From an uncultured Oscillospiraceae bacterium (GTDB lineage: Bacteria > Bacillota > Clostridia > Oscillospirales > Ruminococcaceae): a stretch of 64,000 nucleotides of DNA. A program made the translations under genes and the position numbers. The DNA lies in assembly GCA_934232845.1 (NCBI GenBank), contig CAKQGD010000002.1:1-64000 (forward strand), in the 5' to 3' direction. Positions within the stretch are counted from its first letter, which is position 1. Every line of letters starts with the position of its first letter. The notes below the pieces were generated by a model. It worked only from the letters and a program-made list of their open reading frames with translations. It did no database searches and was not told the origin of the DNA. Of this stretch, positions 17,018-26,118 are shown piece after piece.

Positions 17018-18388
17018 TTGAAAAGAGAAAAGCTGGGATCTCGGCTGGGCTTTTTATTGCTGTCGGCCGGGTGCGCAATCGGAATCGGAAACGTATGGAA
17101 ATTCCCGTACATCGCGGGACAGGGCGGTGGCGGCGCGTTTGTGCTTTTCTACGCTTTGTTTTTGGTTATTCTGGGACTTCCGATCATGACGATGGAATTT
17201 GCGGTAGGACGCGCCAGCCAAAAAAGTCCGGTCAAGGCGTATCAGGCGCTGGAAAAGCCCGGACAAAAATGGCATATTCATGGGTATCTGACGTTGATCG
17301 GCTGCTATCTGCTGATGATGTTTTACACAACCGTCGCGGGCTGGATGCTGCATTATTTTTATCTGACCGCCGCCGGAAAGCTGGAGGGGATTGACGCCCA
17401 AGCAGCCGACGGTGTGTTTGCAGATCTGCTCTCACGTCCGGGGACAATGACCTTTTGGATGATACTGGTGGTTGTAATCGGCATTTTTGTCTGTCTGATG
17501 GGGCTGCAGAACGGTCTGGAAAGAATCACAAAATGGATGATGATCGCGCTTTTGGTGATTATGGCGGTACTGGCGGTCAACAGCCTGTTTATGCCGGGCG
17601 CAAAGGAAGGACTGCGGTTTTATCTGATTCCTGATTTTGCCCGCATGAAGCAGGTGGGCGTGCTTTCCACCATGGTCAGCGCGATGAACCAAGCCTTTTT
17701 CACGCTGAGCCTCGGCGTCGGAGCAATGGCGATCTTCGGAAGCTACATCGATAAAGAACACGCGCTGCTGGGCGAATCGGTGCGTGTTGTGCTGCTGGAT
17801 ACGTTTGTGGCGATTACGTCCGGCCTGATTATTTTTCCGGCGTGCTTTACTTATCATGTCGATCAGACGTCCGGCCCGAGCCTGATTTTTATCACGCTGC
17901 CCAATATTTTCGCCAATATGGCGGCAGGCCGATTTTGGGGCAGTCTGTTCTTTTTGTTCATGGCTTTCGCGGCGCTGTCCACGGTGCTTGCGGTGTTTGA
18001 AAACATTATCTGCTGCGGAGCGGAGCTGACCGGATGCAGCCGAAAAACCTCCGGAATGGTAAACCTTGTGCTGATTATCGTTCTTTCCATGCCGTGCGTG
18101 CTCGGCTACAATCTGTGGAGCTGGGAGGGTTTTGCGGTTTTCGGAGGAGCGGTGCTGGATTTCGAAGACTTTTTGGTGAGCAACCTGTTTTTGCCGCTGG
18201 GTTCCTTGGTTTATCTTCTGTTCTGCGTAACGAAGCGCGGCTGGGGATGGGAGAACTTCCAAAAAGAAGCGAATACGGGAAAAGGGCTGAAAATGCAAAA
18301 CTGGATGAGAGGCTATGTGACATATGTGCTTCCCGTGATCGTTCTGTTTATTTTCGGCTTTGGAATTTACGACAAATTTTTGGCGTGA
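17018..18388 (+). CDS. NSS family sodium-dependent amino acid/neurotransmitter-type symporter
   Basis: About 456 residues. The first membrane segment carries CAIGIGNVWKFPY, the unwound sodium and substrate site of LeuT-fold NSS proteins. Other typical parts are GGGAFVLFYALFLVILGLP, LSLGVGAMAIFGSYI and LAVFENIICCG; 11-12 membrane segments in all. It imports an amino acid with sodium; specificity is not readable. The TTG at 17018 (KREKLGSRLGFLL) gives the standard N-terminus; an ATG at 16973 is possible. It ends 48 nt before lrgA with no terminator between them. Confidence 0.9.
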   Translation: MKREKLGSRLGFLLLSAGCAIGIGNVWKFPYIAGQGGGGAFVLFYALFLVILGLPIMTMEFAVGRASQKSPVKAYQALEKPGQKWHIHGYLTLIGCYLLMMFYTTVAGWMLHYFYLTAAGKLEGIDAQAADGVFADLLSRPGTMTFWMILVVVIGIFVCLMGLQNGLERITKWMMIALLVIMAVLAVNSLFMPGAKEGLRFYLIPDFARMKQVGVLSTMVSAMNQAFFTLSLGVGAMAIFGSYIDKEHALLGESVRVVLLDTFVAITSGLIIFPACFTYHVDQTSGPSLIFITLPNIFANMAAGRFWGSLFFLFMAFAALSTVLAVFENIICCGAELTGCSRKTSGMVNLVLIIVLSMPCVLGYNLWSWEGFAVFGGAVLDFEDFLVSNLFLPLGSLVYLLFCVTKRGWGWENFQKEANTGKGLKMQNWMRGYVTYVLPVIVLFIFGFGIYDKFLA

Positions 18389-18436
18389 CGGCACCTGAAA
18401 CAAAAGAAGGGCCGTTTGGAAAGGAAGCCGCATTTT

Positions 18437-18805
18437 ATGAAATATATCGGACAGTTCGGCGTCATTCTTTCTGTCTGCTGGATCGGAGAAGTTCTCAGCA
18501 GATGGATTCCTCTGCCGATTCCCGCGAGCATTTACGGGCTTTTGCTTATGCTGGCGGGGCTGCTCTGCGGTGTGCTGAAGATAGAGCATGTGCGGGAGAC
18601 GGGTCGTTTTCTGATTGCGGTGATGCCGGTGATGTTTCTTCCCGCGGCGGCAGGTCTGCTGCGTTCATGGTCGGTTTTGGGGCCGGTGCTGCTGCCCGTG
18701 CTGACGATTACCGTGGTTTCCACCATTGTCGTGATGGGCGTCACGGGACGCTTTACGCAGTGGATCATCCGCCGCGGACGTAGGGAGGCGAAGCGCAATG
18801 GCTGA
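18437..18805 (+). CDS. lrgA: CidA/LrgA family holin-like membrane protein
   Basis: 122 residues with four hydrophobic segments. The family signature IPIPASIYGLLLMLAGLLCG and the following RETGRFLIAVMPVMFLP are clear. LrgA/CidA proteins act with LrgB/CidB in murein hydrolase control and, in several bacteria, in pyruvate or other organic acid transport. AAAGGAAG lies 10 nt before ATG 18437. Its last bases overlap the start of lrgB, a sign of coupled translation. Confidence 0.9.
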   Translation: MKYIGQFGVILSVCWIGEVLSRWIPLPIPASIYGLLLMLAGLLCGVLKIEHVRETGRFLIAVMPVMFLPAAAGLLRSWSVLGPVLLPVLTITVVSTIVVMGVTGRFTQWIIRRGRREAKRNG

Positions 18806-19493
18806 GTTTTTTGGCGGGTTTACTTATTTTGGCGCAGCACTCTGCATCGTTGTGTATATGGCGGGTCTTTGGATTCGCAAAAAAAGCGGCAGCCCTGTTT
18901 TTAATCCGTTTCTTACGGCGCTTGTGCTGCTGATGCTGTCGCTCTGCGTATTGGATATTGAGTATGAGGCCTTTACCGCACAGGCACAGCCGATCAGCTA
19001 TCTGCTTACGCCGGCGACGGTCTGCCTCGCGATCCCTTTGTATGAGCAGATTGAGCTGCTGAAAAAAAACGCGCGGGCTGTTTTCGGCGGAATCGCGGCG
19101 GGCGTGCTGACGTCGCTTGTCTGCGTATTTGTGATGGCAAAGCTTTTTGGAATCGACCATGCGGCGTATGTGTCCCTTTTGCCCAAATCGATCACAATGG
19201 CGATCGGCATGGATATCAGCGAAATGCTGGGCGGCTATGTGGCCGTTACCATCGCAGCGATCACCATCACGGGAATTATAGGCAACATTTTTGCCGCCGT
19301 CATCTGCCGCATGTGGGGTGTTCGGGAGCCTGTGGCCCGCGGCGTGGCGATCGGATGCGCTTCCCATGCGATGGGGACTGCGAAAGCCATGGAAATAGGA
19401 GACGTGGAGGGCGCGATGAGCGGACTTTCCATCGCCGTGGCGGGTCTGCTTACGGTGGTCGGAGCGCCTTTTTTTGCCGGCCTGATCGTTTGA
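18798..19493 (+). CDS. lrgB: CidB/LrgB family membrane protein
   Basis: 231 residues with six to eight hydrophobic segments. The LrgB pattern is plain: LTPATVCLAIPLYEQIELLK, LPKSITMAIGMDISEMLGG and GCASHAMGTAKAMEIGDVEG. It forms a two-component membrane system with the overlapping lrgA. No LytTR regulator is present nearby. Confidence 0.92.
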   Translation: MAEFFGGFTYFGAALCIVVYMAGLWIRKKSGSPVFNPFLTALVLLMLSLCVLDIEYEAFTAQAQPISYLLTPATVCLAIPLYEQIELLKKNARAVFGGIAAGVLTSLVCVFVMAKLFGIDHAAYVSLLPKSITMAIGMDISEMLGGYVAVTIAAITITGIIGNIFAAVICRMWGVREPVARGVAIGCASHAMGTAKAMEIGDVEGAMSGLSIAVAGLLTVVGAPFFAGLIV

Positions 19494-19590
19494 GAAAGCA
19501 TTCTGGAGAGAAGAACTCAAAAAGACAGGCAGTTTCAGTAGGGTTTTAAAGAAAGATGTCATACTCTGGAACAGGCAGGGCAGATGTGCA

Positions 19591-19620
19591 TTGACAAACT
19601 GGTTATATATGGGCTACAAT
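19591..19620 (+). promoter_or_regulatory. Promoter of the deacetylase-bactofilin unit
   Basis: TTGACA (19591-19596), 18-nt spacer, TACAAT (19615-19620). Confidence 0.8.
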
Positions 19621-19699
19621 GAATAAAGAATTTGAATTTTTACAGTAAATATAAACGAAAAAAGGAAACGGGAATTTCCAAAAAGGGAAGTGACAGAAA

Positions 19700-20662
19700 G
19701 TGAAAGTACAAACGGCGCGTCCGCAGGAGGCGTATTTCGGCAGCGTACGTTTTTTCAAGCATCTCTTTCTGCTGATTCTCGTCCTTTTTATTCTGATTCC
19801 TACTGCACTTGCTCTGCAGTTCGGCTTTCTTCTCGCAAGGATGCGCACGTCTTACATACAGGGCTTCTCAATAGCGAAGCGTTCTTTTTACATCGCGGCA
19901 AAGCTGAATGCATCCAATGCGGATGATGCAGAAAAAGAGACGCTGGATTTTCTGCTTCTGGGTGAAGCGGCGCATCCGTATGAGGAAAAATATCCCGACA
20001 TGTACGTAGAGCGTGCCGATGATTTTGAAGAAGAACCCCAGACGGTCTATCTTACGTTTGACGACGGACCTTCCGCACGCACGATGGAAGTTTTAGATAT
20101 TCTCGCCAAAAAAGAAATCAAAGCCACGTTTTTTGTCGTTTATAATCCGGAGCCGATCGGAGACGAGGCGCTTTGCCGCATTGTACAGGAGGGGCATACC
20201 GTTGGGATTCACAGCTATTCCCACAGCTATCGGGATATTTATCGTTCGGTAGAGGCGTTTTTAGACGACTTTTATAAAGAATGGACCCACGTATACCAGA
20301 CAACCGGAGTAAAGCCTACGGTGTTTCGTTTTCCGGGAGGGAGCATTAACGCCTACAACAGCGTGCTGTACCATGAGATTATTTCCGAAATGCTTCGCAG
20401 AGGCTTTGTGTATTATGATTGGAACGTCTCGTCGGGAGACGCGGCGCAGACTCCCGTGAAAAAAGAAGAGATTCTTGCGGCGGTGATTTCGCAGAGCCAA
20501 GGGAAAAGCCGTCCGTTTATTTTGATGCACGACAGCGTCACCAAAATGCAGACAGTCGGCGCGCTGGAGGAAATGATAGACACATTGTCCGAAATGGGCT
20601 TTCATTTCAGCCGGATTACGGAAAAGACAAAACCGGTGATAATGTCCTATCGGGATTTTTAA
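19700..20662 (+). CDS. Membrane-anchored polysaccharide deacetylase (NodB domain)
   Basis: 320 residues from GTG 19700. One N-terminal membrane helix (about 19-42) anchors the protein with the enzyme outside. The NodB domain starts near residue 110: YLTFDDGPS (catalytic and metal Asp), HTVGIHSYSHSY (metal His pair), FRFPGGSIN and FILMHDS. It removes acetyl groups from peptidoglycan or another cell-surface polysaccharide. About 30 nt before the bactofilin gene and likely co-transcribed with it, which suggests wall work tied to cell shape. Confidence 0.88.
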   Translation: MKVQTARPQEAYFGSVRFFKHLFLLILVLFILIPTALALQFGFLLARMRTSYIQGFSIAKRSFYIAAKLNASNADDAEKETLDFLLLGEAAHPYEEKYPDMYVERADDFEEEPQTVYLTFDDGPSARTMEVLDILAKKEIKATFFVVYNPEPIGDEALCRIVQEGHTVGIHSYSHSYRDIYRSVEAFLDDFYKEWTHVYQTTGVKPTVFRFPGGSINAYNSVLYHEIISEMLRRGFVYYDWNVSSGDAAQTPVKKEEILAAVISQSQGKSRPFILMHDSVTKMQTVGALEEMIDTLSEMGFHFSRITEKTKPVIMSYRDF

Positions 20663-20692
20663 AATTTCTCAAAAGAAAAGGGAGGATACACA

Positions 20693-21292
20693 ATGGATAC
20701 AAAGGCGAACGCCAAACAAGCGATGAAAGAGCTGTTCGGACTTTCGGGAGAGGCATCGTCCCATGCCCATGAGGAGAAGACGCCCTATGAAGCACCGGAG
20801 AAAGCCGCTCCCCAGCCCTGCAGAGCGACGGCCTCTCAAACTCCGACGGTTATCGGGACCGACGTGCAGCTGACGGGAGACATTGTCTCGAAAAGCGCGA
20901 TCGAGGTATACGGCACGGTCCACGGCAATATCACGACGACGGACAGCATCAAGGTCTGCGGCAAGATAATCGGCAACGTTCGTGCAAACGGAGTGATGCT
21001 GCTTGGCTGCAAAATCAAGGGAGACGTCTTTTCGGGGACGCTTTTGACGGTGGACAGCACCTCTGTGGTGGATGGAACGCTGCAGGGAGAGAACCTCAGC
21101 ATCGATGGCCGCATCCGCGGAAATTTGACGGCCGGAAATCTGATTGATCTCAAGCCGCATGCGCTGGTGCTCGGAGACGTGCATGCCGTGCGCTTTGGGA
21201 TGAGCGACGGCACCCGTCTGATCGGAAACGTACATCTCTCCTGCCCCGGCGGCAAGGACGAGAAGGATCTGGAACAGGAATTCAGCATCTGA
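20693..21292 (+). CDS. Bactofilin family cytoskeletal protein
   Basis: 199 residues. A disordered, charged N-terminal tail (1-60) is followed by the beta-helical bactofilin core, with the repeating hydrophobic/glycine pattern VQLTGDIVSKSAIEVYGTVH, GNITTTDSIKVCGKIIGNV and so on to about residue 185. Bactofilins polymerise without nucleotide and place wall enzymes. GGGAGG stands before the ATG. Pairing with a wall-type deacetylase fits that role. Confidence 0.88.
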   Translation: MDTKANAKQAMKELFGLSGEASSHAHEEKTPYEAPEKAAPQPCRATASQTPTVIGTDVQLTGDIVSKSAIEVYGTVHGNITTTDSIKVCGKIIGNVRANGVMLLGCKIKGDVFSGTLLTVDSTSVVDGTLQGENLSIDGRIRGNLTAGNLIDLKPHALVLGDVHAVRFGMSDGTRLIGNVHLSCPGGKDEKDLEQEFSI

Positions 21293-21305
21293 CATAAAAA
21301 AGGAC

Positions 21306-21355
21306 CCCCTGAAAAAAACGCGATTTCAATGCGATTTTTTTTCAGGGGATTTTTG
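21306..21355 (+). terminator. Terminator after bactofilin, also facing tspO
   Basis: Long stem (CCCCTG then an A run, CGC; GCG, T run, CAGGGG) followed by ATTTTTG. The minus-strand tail TTTTTT lets it serve the convergent tspO gene as well. Confidence 0.85.
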
Positions 21356-21361
21356 ATGAGA

Positions 21362-21835
21362 TCATCCGTTTAGAAACCATATGCCGAAATTGAGATATGC
21401 CGCGAAGGTCAGCCACAGCAGATACGGCAGCTGCAGCCATGCGGCCGCGCGGCTCAGTTCGGCAAAGCGCCCGATCATAACGAGCACGAGAATCCATAAA
21501 AGCAGAAGCTCGATCAGCGCGGGCCAAAACAGTCCGAAACGGAAAAACAAAATCGGCCACAGAAAATTGACGGCGAGCTGAACGGCATAGAGAACGAGAG
21601 ATCTTGTACGTCGGGCAGAGGCGGGAGTTTTCCAAACAAGAAAACTGCCGATTCCCATCAGAAGAAACAGAATGGACCAGACTACGGGAAAGAACCATTC
21701 CGGCGGCGCCAGAGGCGGCTGCCGCAGTGCGGAATACCGGCTGAATCCGCCGGAGAGCAGGGCGGACAGCCCGCCGGTCAAAAGCGGCACGGCGGCCGAT
21801 ATGAGAAGGACTTTCCAATTCAGAGATTTTTTCAT
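21362..21835 (-). CDS. tspO: TspO/MBR family membrane protein
   Basis: 157 residues with five hydrophobic segments, the TspO architecture. LRQPPLAPPEWFFPVVWSIL is the conserved first loop; NFLWPILFF and the tryptophan-rich C-terminal helices agree. TspO proteins bind porphyrins, haem or sterols and modulate stress or tetrapyrrole handling. AAAGGAG precedes the ATG at 21835. Nearby genes do not suggest a specific ligand. Confidence 0.9.
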   Translation of the reverse strand: MKKSLNWKVLLISAAVPLLTGGLSALLSGGFSRYSALRQPPLAPPEWFFPVVWSILFLLMGIGSFLVWKTPASARRTRSLVLYAVQLAVNFLWPILFFRFGLFWPALIELLLLWILVLVMIGRFAELSRAAAWLQLPYLLWLTFAAYLNFGIWFLNG

Positions 21836-22078
21836 AGAACGCTCTCTCCTTTCTTCTGATAGGATATGGAAAAGAGCGCAAAACTATCCCGATAAATAAG
21901 ACGAAAGAGGCGGCTGCAAAAGAAAATCGGCGCCGCCGAAGCGCAGAACGGTTGATACAGGGCCGAAAGGATTCTCGATGGGGCAAAATCGCCGAGACAG
22001 GAACCGAGTTTACACATTCCTCAGGATGGACGGCGGGATGCAGAGGAATGAAAGAGAATTTTTTAAAAGGCGCAAACA

Positions 22079-22107
22079 AAAACGCCATCCAAGACGGATG
22101 GCGTTTT
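22079..22107 (-). terminator. Terminator of tRNA-Val(GAC)
   Basis: 12-bp perfect stem (AAAACGCCATCC with GGATGGCGTTTT) with a T run on the minus strand, 4 nt beyond the tRNA 3' end. Confidence 0.85.
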
Positions 22108-22110
22108 TGT

Positions 22111-22186
22111 TGGTGGACGATAACGGGCTCGAACCGCTGACCCTTCGCACGTCAAGCGAATGCTCTACCAGCTGAGCTAATCGTCC
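22111..22186 (-). tRNA. tRNA-Val (GAC)
   Basis: 76 nt including an encoded CCA. The acceptor, D, anticodon (TTCGC/GCGAA) and T stems all pair. The 7-nt loop TTGACGT gives anticodon GAC, reading GUC and GUU valine codons. Confidence 0.96.
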
Positions 22187-22206
22187 TTGTCTTGACGACA
22201 GCTTGT

Positions 22207-22235
22207 ATTATACAGGAGACAGAAGAAAAAAGCAA
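22207..22235 (-). promoter_or_regulatory. Promoter of tRNA-Val(GAC)
   Basis: On the minus strand, TTGCTT (22235-22230), 17-nt spacer, TATAAT (22212-22207). Confidence 0.8.
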
Positions 22236-22397
22236 GGCTTTTTTCAAAAATAAATAAAAAATATCCTTTCCCCTCAAAACACCGCATGCGAGTCTATCTT
22301 GCGGCGGATAAAAGCGATGCATGCGGATGAGCTTTTTAAAAATTCGCCGACGGATCTAAAAAATAAAATTCGCTCACATTTTCGAAAAGGCTTTGCC

Positions 22398-22426
22398 TTG
22401 TTCTGACACGGGGGTTATGCTATAAT
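22398..22426 (+). promoter_or_regulatory. Promoter of ruvCAB
   Basis: TTGTTC (22398-22403), 17-nt spacer, TATAAT (22421-22426), about 40 nt before ruvC. I found no LexA box near it. Confidence 0.75.
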
Positions 22427-22468
22427 AAACCGCAAAGTGTTTCAATCAAGTATGGGGAGAGGTGCGGC

Positions 22469-22990
22469 ATGGTGATTCTCGGGGTGGACCCGGGCTATGC
22501 GATTGTGGGATGCGGTGTGCTGGAATATCAGGCGGGGCGCTTTCGCACAATCGACTACCGCGCGGTGACTACGCCGCCTCGTATGCCGTTTGAAAAACGG
22601 CTGCTGTCGATCTACCGGGACATGCAGGCGCTGATTCGAGAGTTTCGGCCTGACGCGATGTCGATTGAAGAGCTGTTTTTTTACCACAACGTGACAACCG
22701 CCATCGATGTGGCGCAGGCGCGGGGGGTTATTCTGCTCGCGGCGGCCGAGGCGGGGGTTGAGCCGTTTGAATACACTCCGATGCAGGTCAAACAGGCCGT
22801 CGTCGGCTACGGAAACGCCGAAAAGCGTCAGGTCATGGATATGACGCGGCGCATTCTTAATCTGAAGGAAGTCCCGCGGCCCGACGATGTGGCGGACGCG
22901 CTGGCGCTGGCGATCTGCCACGGGCACAGCGCGGGCTCAAGCGCGCTGCGCAGCGCGGTTCTGCGGGAGAACAGCAGGAGGAACGGATGA
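22469..22990 (+). CDS. ruvC: Holliday junction endonuclease RuvC
   Basis: 173 residues, standard length. It cuts four-way junctions in recombination. The acidic catalytic residues are visible: D7 in ILGVDPGYAIVG, the Glu in SIEELFFYHNVTTA and the Asp residues in PRPDDVADALALA. Stop and ruvA start overlap by 4 nt, so the two are translationally coupled. First gene of a ruvC-ruvA-ruvB unit. Confidence 0.97.
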   Translation: MVILGVDPGYAIVGCGVLEYQAGRFRTIDYRAVTTPPRMPFEKRLLSIYRDMQALIREFRPDAMSIEELFFYHNVTTAIDVAQARGVILLAAAEAGVEPFEYTPMQVKQAVVGYGNAEKRQVMDMTRRILNLKEVPRPDDVADALALAICHGHSAGSSALRSAVLRENSRRNG

Positions 22991-23592
22991 TTTATTCACT
23001 CAAAGGAACTTTGATTTTGGCACAGCCCGGCTGTGCCGTCGTGGAATGCGGCGGCGTGGGCTATCTGTGTAGCGTGTCGATGACGACGCTTTCCACGCTG
23101 CCTTCCGTGGGAAGCGAGGTTCGCCTGTATACATATATGACGGTGCGGGAGGATTCGGTTGACCTCTATGGCTTTTACGGCAGAGAAGAACTGGAATGCT
23201 TTAAGCTCTGCACCTCCGTCAACGGTGTGGGGGCGCGTCTGGCACTGGCGATTTTGTCGGAATTTACCTGTGACCGGCTTGCGCTGATGATCGCCTCGGG
23301 CGACGCAAAAGGGCTGACCGCTGCGCCCGGTGTGGGCAACAAGCTTGCACAGCGCATCGTATTGGAATTAAAGGACAAGCTCGGCGGAATCGGCTTGGCA
23401 CAGGAAACATCCGCCGCCGCACAGACGGCGCCCGGCGCGTCGGGCAATCTCAGCGAGGCCGCCGCGGCGCTCGTTGCGCTCGGCTACAGTCAGACGGACG
23501 CGGCAGTGGCTTTAGGCGGCGCGCCGGAGGAGGCCTCCGTCGAAGAACTGATCAAGCTGGGATTAAAACAGCTTTCCCGGCGTACCTATTAA
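22987..23592 (+). CDS. ruvA: Holliday junction branch migration protein RuvA
   Basis: 201 residues. N-terminal OB fold (MIYSLKGTLI, YTYMTVREDSVDLYGFYG), two helix-hairpin-helix motifs (LCTSVNGVGARLALAIL and LTAAPGVGNKLAQRIVLELK) and a C-terminal domain III that contacts RuvB (EAAAALVALGYSQTDA). It binds the junction and loads RuvB. Confidence 0.97.
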   Translation: MIYSLKGTLILAQPGCAVVECGGVGYLCSVSMTTLSTLPSVGSEVRLYTYMTVREDSVDLYGFYGREELECFKLCTSVNGVGARLALAILSEFTCDRLALMIASGDAKGLTAAPGVGNKLAQRIVLELKDKLGGIGLAQETSAAAQTAPGASGNLSEAAAALVALGYSQTDAAVALGGAPEEASVEELIKLGLKQLSRRTY

Positions 23593-23604
23593 GGAGGGCG
23601 CAGG

Positions 23605-24648
23605 ATGCTTCGCAGCGACCAGAGCGACTTTGAAAACAGAATCGTCGCCCCCGAATACGGCCGGGAGGACGGCGCGGTGGAATTCTCCCTGAGACCGAGG
23701 CTCCTCGGCGAATACATTGGCCAGACAAAGGCAAAGGAAAACCTGTCTGTCTTTCTCGAGGCGGCAAAACGCCGCGGAGAACCGCTGGATCATGTGCTGC
23801 TTTACGGCCCGCCCGGCCTCGGAAAAACGACGCTGGCGCAGATTATTGCCAATGAGATGGGCGTCAATATCCGTGTGACGAGCGGTCCCGCGATCGAAAA
23901 GCAGGGAGATCTCGCGGCGCTTTTGACAAATCTGGGGGAAAACGACATTCTCTTTATCGATGAGATTCACCGGCTCAACCGTTCGGTCGAAGAGGTGCTG
24001 TATCCCGCGATGGAGGATTATGCGCTTGACATCATCATCGGAAAAGGACCGTCCGCAAGATCGATCCGCCTTGACCTGCCGCACTTTACGCTGATCGGCG
24101 CGACGACACGCGCGGGGCAGCTTTCCGCGCCGCTGCGCGACCGCTTCGGGGTTCAGCTTCGTCTGGAACTGTACTCGCCCGAGCAGCTTTCCGAGATCAT
24201 CGTCCGTTCGGCGGGGATTTTGTCGATTGGCTGCGAAGAAGCGGGTGCGCTTGCGCTTGCGCGCCGCGCACGCGGTACCCCCCGCATTGCAAACCGCCTT
24301 TTGAAGCGGGTGCGCGACTTTGCCGAAGTGATGAGCGACGGCGTAATTACGGACGATATCGTCAATGTTGCTTTGACGAGGCTTGAGATCGACGCGCTGG
24401 GACTTGACGCGCTCGACCGAAAAATGCTGACGACCATCGCAAGGATCTATAACGGGGGTCCTGTCGGGCTCGACACGCTGGCGGCTGCCGTCGGCGAGGA
24501 GGCCGTCACGATCGAGGACGTTTACGAGCCGTATCTGATGCAGCTCGGCTTTCTGCAGCGCACACTGCGGGGACGGTGCATCACCGCAGCGGGACTTCGC
24601 TATCTGGGAATGGCGCCGCTGGAGGACGACGGACAGATCTCGCTGTAA
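23605..24648 (+). CDS. ruvB: Holliday junction helicase RuvB
   Basis: 347 residues. AAA+ motor of branch migration: Walker [15 protein letters not shown], Walker [11 protein letters not shown], sensor [18 protein letters not shown], and the C-terminal winged helix with [22 protein letters not shown]. The start ATG follows AAGGAGG by a short gap, 12 nt after ruvA. Typical length and complete motifs. Confidence 0.98.
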   Translation: MLRSDQSDFENRIVAPEYGREDGAVEFSLRPRLLGEYIGQTKAKENLSVFLEAAKRRGEPLDHVLLYGPPGLGKTTLAQIIANEMGVNIRVTSGPAIEKQGDLAALLTNLGENDILFIDEIHRLNRSVEEVLYPAMEDYALDIIIGKGPSARSIRLDLPHFTLIGATTRAGQLSAPLRDRFGVQLRLELYSPEQLSEIIVRSAGILSIGCEEAGALALARRARGTPRIANRLLKRVRDFAEVMSDGVITDDIVNVALTRLEIDALGLDALDRKMLTTIARIYNGGPVGLDTLAAAVGEEAVTIEDVYEPYLMQLGFLQRTLRGRCITAAGLRYLGMAPLEDDGQISL

Positions 24649-24715
24649 AGGGATCTAAAAAGAAAGGACCGGATGAAACGTTCTTTTTTGAAGAGTGATT
24701 GTGAGGGGAGAAACC

Positions 24716-26047
24716 ATGGGCAGACTGTTTGGAACAGACGGCGTTCGCGGCGTCGCGGGCGTTGATCTGACGGAAGAACTTGCGGCGGCGCTTGGATGTG
24801 CCGCGGCGCAGGTGCTTGCCGCCGAAAACGGAAAAAAGCCTCTTGTTCTGATCGGACGCGATACGCGCGAATCGGGCTGTGTGCTGGAGGCGGCTGCCGC
24901 GCGCGGCCTGACACAGGCGGGTGCGGATGTGCTGCTTACCGGTGTTGTGCCTACGCCCGCAATCGCGTATCTGGTGACAAAGCGGGGAGCGGACGCAGGT
25001 GTGATGATCTCCGCGAGCCATAATCCTTACGAATATAACGGCATTAAACTTTTCGGCCCCGACGGCTGCAAGCTGACCGATGAGGAGGAAGACCGGATCG
25101 AAGCGGTGGTGCGCAGCGGTGAGTTTTCGCCTGCGGCACAGGCGGGATCTGTGAATGAGGATAAAAATGCCGTATCCGATTATATCGAACATCTTGCTGC
25201 GTCCTATCGGGGCGGATTTTCGGGAAGGATTCTGGCGGACTGCGCCAACGGCAGTGCGGCGGCCACGGCCAAACGTCTGTTTGAGCGCATCGGTGTTTCG
25301 GCGGATGTGATCTGCTGTGAACCGGACGGAAAAAACATCAACGAAAACTGCGGCTCCACCCATGCGGGGGCGCTCTGTGCGCGTGTGGCGGCAGGCGGCT
25401 ATGATGCCGGCTTTTCCTTTGACGGGGATGCCGACCGTCTGATTGCCGTGGATGAAAAGGGCAATCTTCTCGACGGGGATTTTCTGCTGGCGGTTTTCGC
25501 GGAATATCTGAAAAAGCAAGGACGTCTCGCAGCGGATACCGTCGTGGTGACCAATATGTCGAATATGGGATTTTTTAAGAGGATGGAGCAGCTCGGCCTG
25601 CACACGGCCGTGACAAAGGTCGGCGACCGCTATGTTCTGGAGGAGATGCGCCGCGGCGGCTATGTGCTGGGCGGAGAGCAGTCCGGACATATAATTCTGC
25701 TCGACCGGGCTTCCACAGGAGACGGACAGCTGTCGGCGGTTACGCTGCTCGACGCAATGGCCGTTTCGAAGAAATCCCTTTCCGAGCTGGCGGGCGCAAT
25801 GCGGCGCTATCCTCAGGTGATGCACAATCTGTCCGCGACGCCGCAGATGAAGGAAAAGCTGGAGACGCCCGGCGCGAAGCAGGCGGTTGCCGAGAGTGAA
25901 GAACGCATGGGCGGGCGCGGGCGCGTTGTGGTGCGCGCTTCCGGTACGGAGCCGCTGATTCGTGTGATGATAGAAGGCGAAGACGCCGGCATGATCGCGC
26001 GCGAAGCCGAAACACTGTCTGCCGCCCTGTTGGCGGCGCTCGGCTGA
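24716..26047 (+). CDS. glmM: Phosphoglucosamine mutase
   Basis: 443 residues from ATG 24716 (GGGGAG upstream). It converts glucosamine-6-phosphate to glucosamine-1-phosphate on the way to UDP-GlcNAc. Phospho-serine S101 lies in SASHNPYEYNGIK, the magnesium loop is DGDADR and the sugar-phosphate loop is RASGTEPLIRV. FGTDGVRG at the N-terminus is typical of GlmM. The upstream in-frame start at 24695 has a poorer ribosome site. The link to ruvB (67 nt apart) is loose. Confidence 0.95.
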   Translation: MGRLFGTDGVRGVAGVDLTEELAAALGCAAAQVLAAENGKKPLVLIGRDTRESGCVLEAAAARGLTQAGADVLLTGVVPTPAIAYLVTKRGADAGVMISASHNPYEYNGIKLFGPDGCKLTDEEEDRIEAVVRSGEFSPAAQAGSVNEDKNAVSDYIEHLAASYRGGFSGRILADCANGSAAATAKRLFERIGVSADVICCEPDGKNINENCGSTHAGALCARVAAGGYDAGFSFDGDADRLIAVDEKGNLLDGDFLLAVFAEYLKKQGRLAADTVVVTNMSNMGFFKRMEQLGLHTAVTKVGDRYVLEEMRRGGYVLGGEQSGHIILLDRASTGDGQLSAVTLLDAMAVSKKSLSELAGAMRRYPQVMHNLSATPQMKEKLETPGAKQAVAESEERMGGRGRVVVRASGTEPLIRVMIEGEDAGMIAREAETLSAALLAALG

Positions 26048-26118
26048 AAGTAACACGAAGCTGTCTGCGCTGTCCGCAAGGGCGGGCAGAGGACGATAAA
26101 ATCTTGGAGGAGACAACG

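Noticed and set aside
22187..22397. Possible small gene between tRNA-Val and ruvC
   Set aside because: Only promoters and AT-rich DNA; no frame with a ribosome site.
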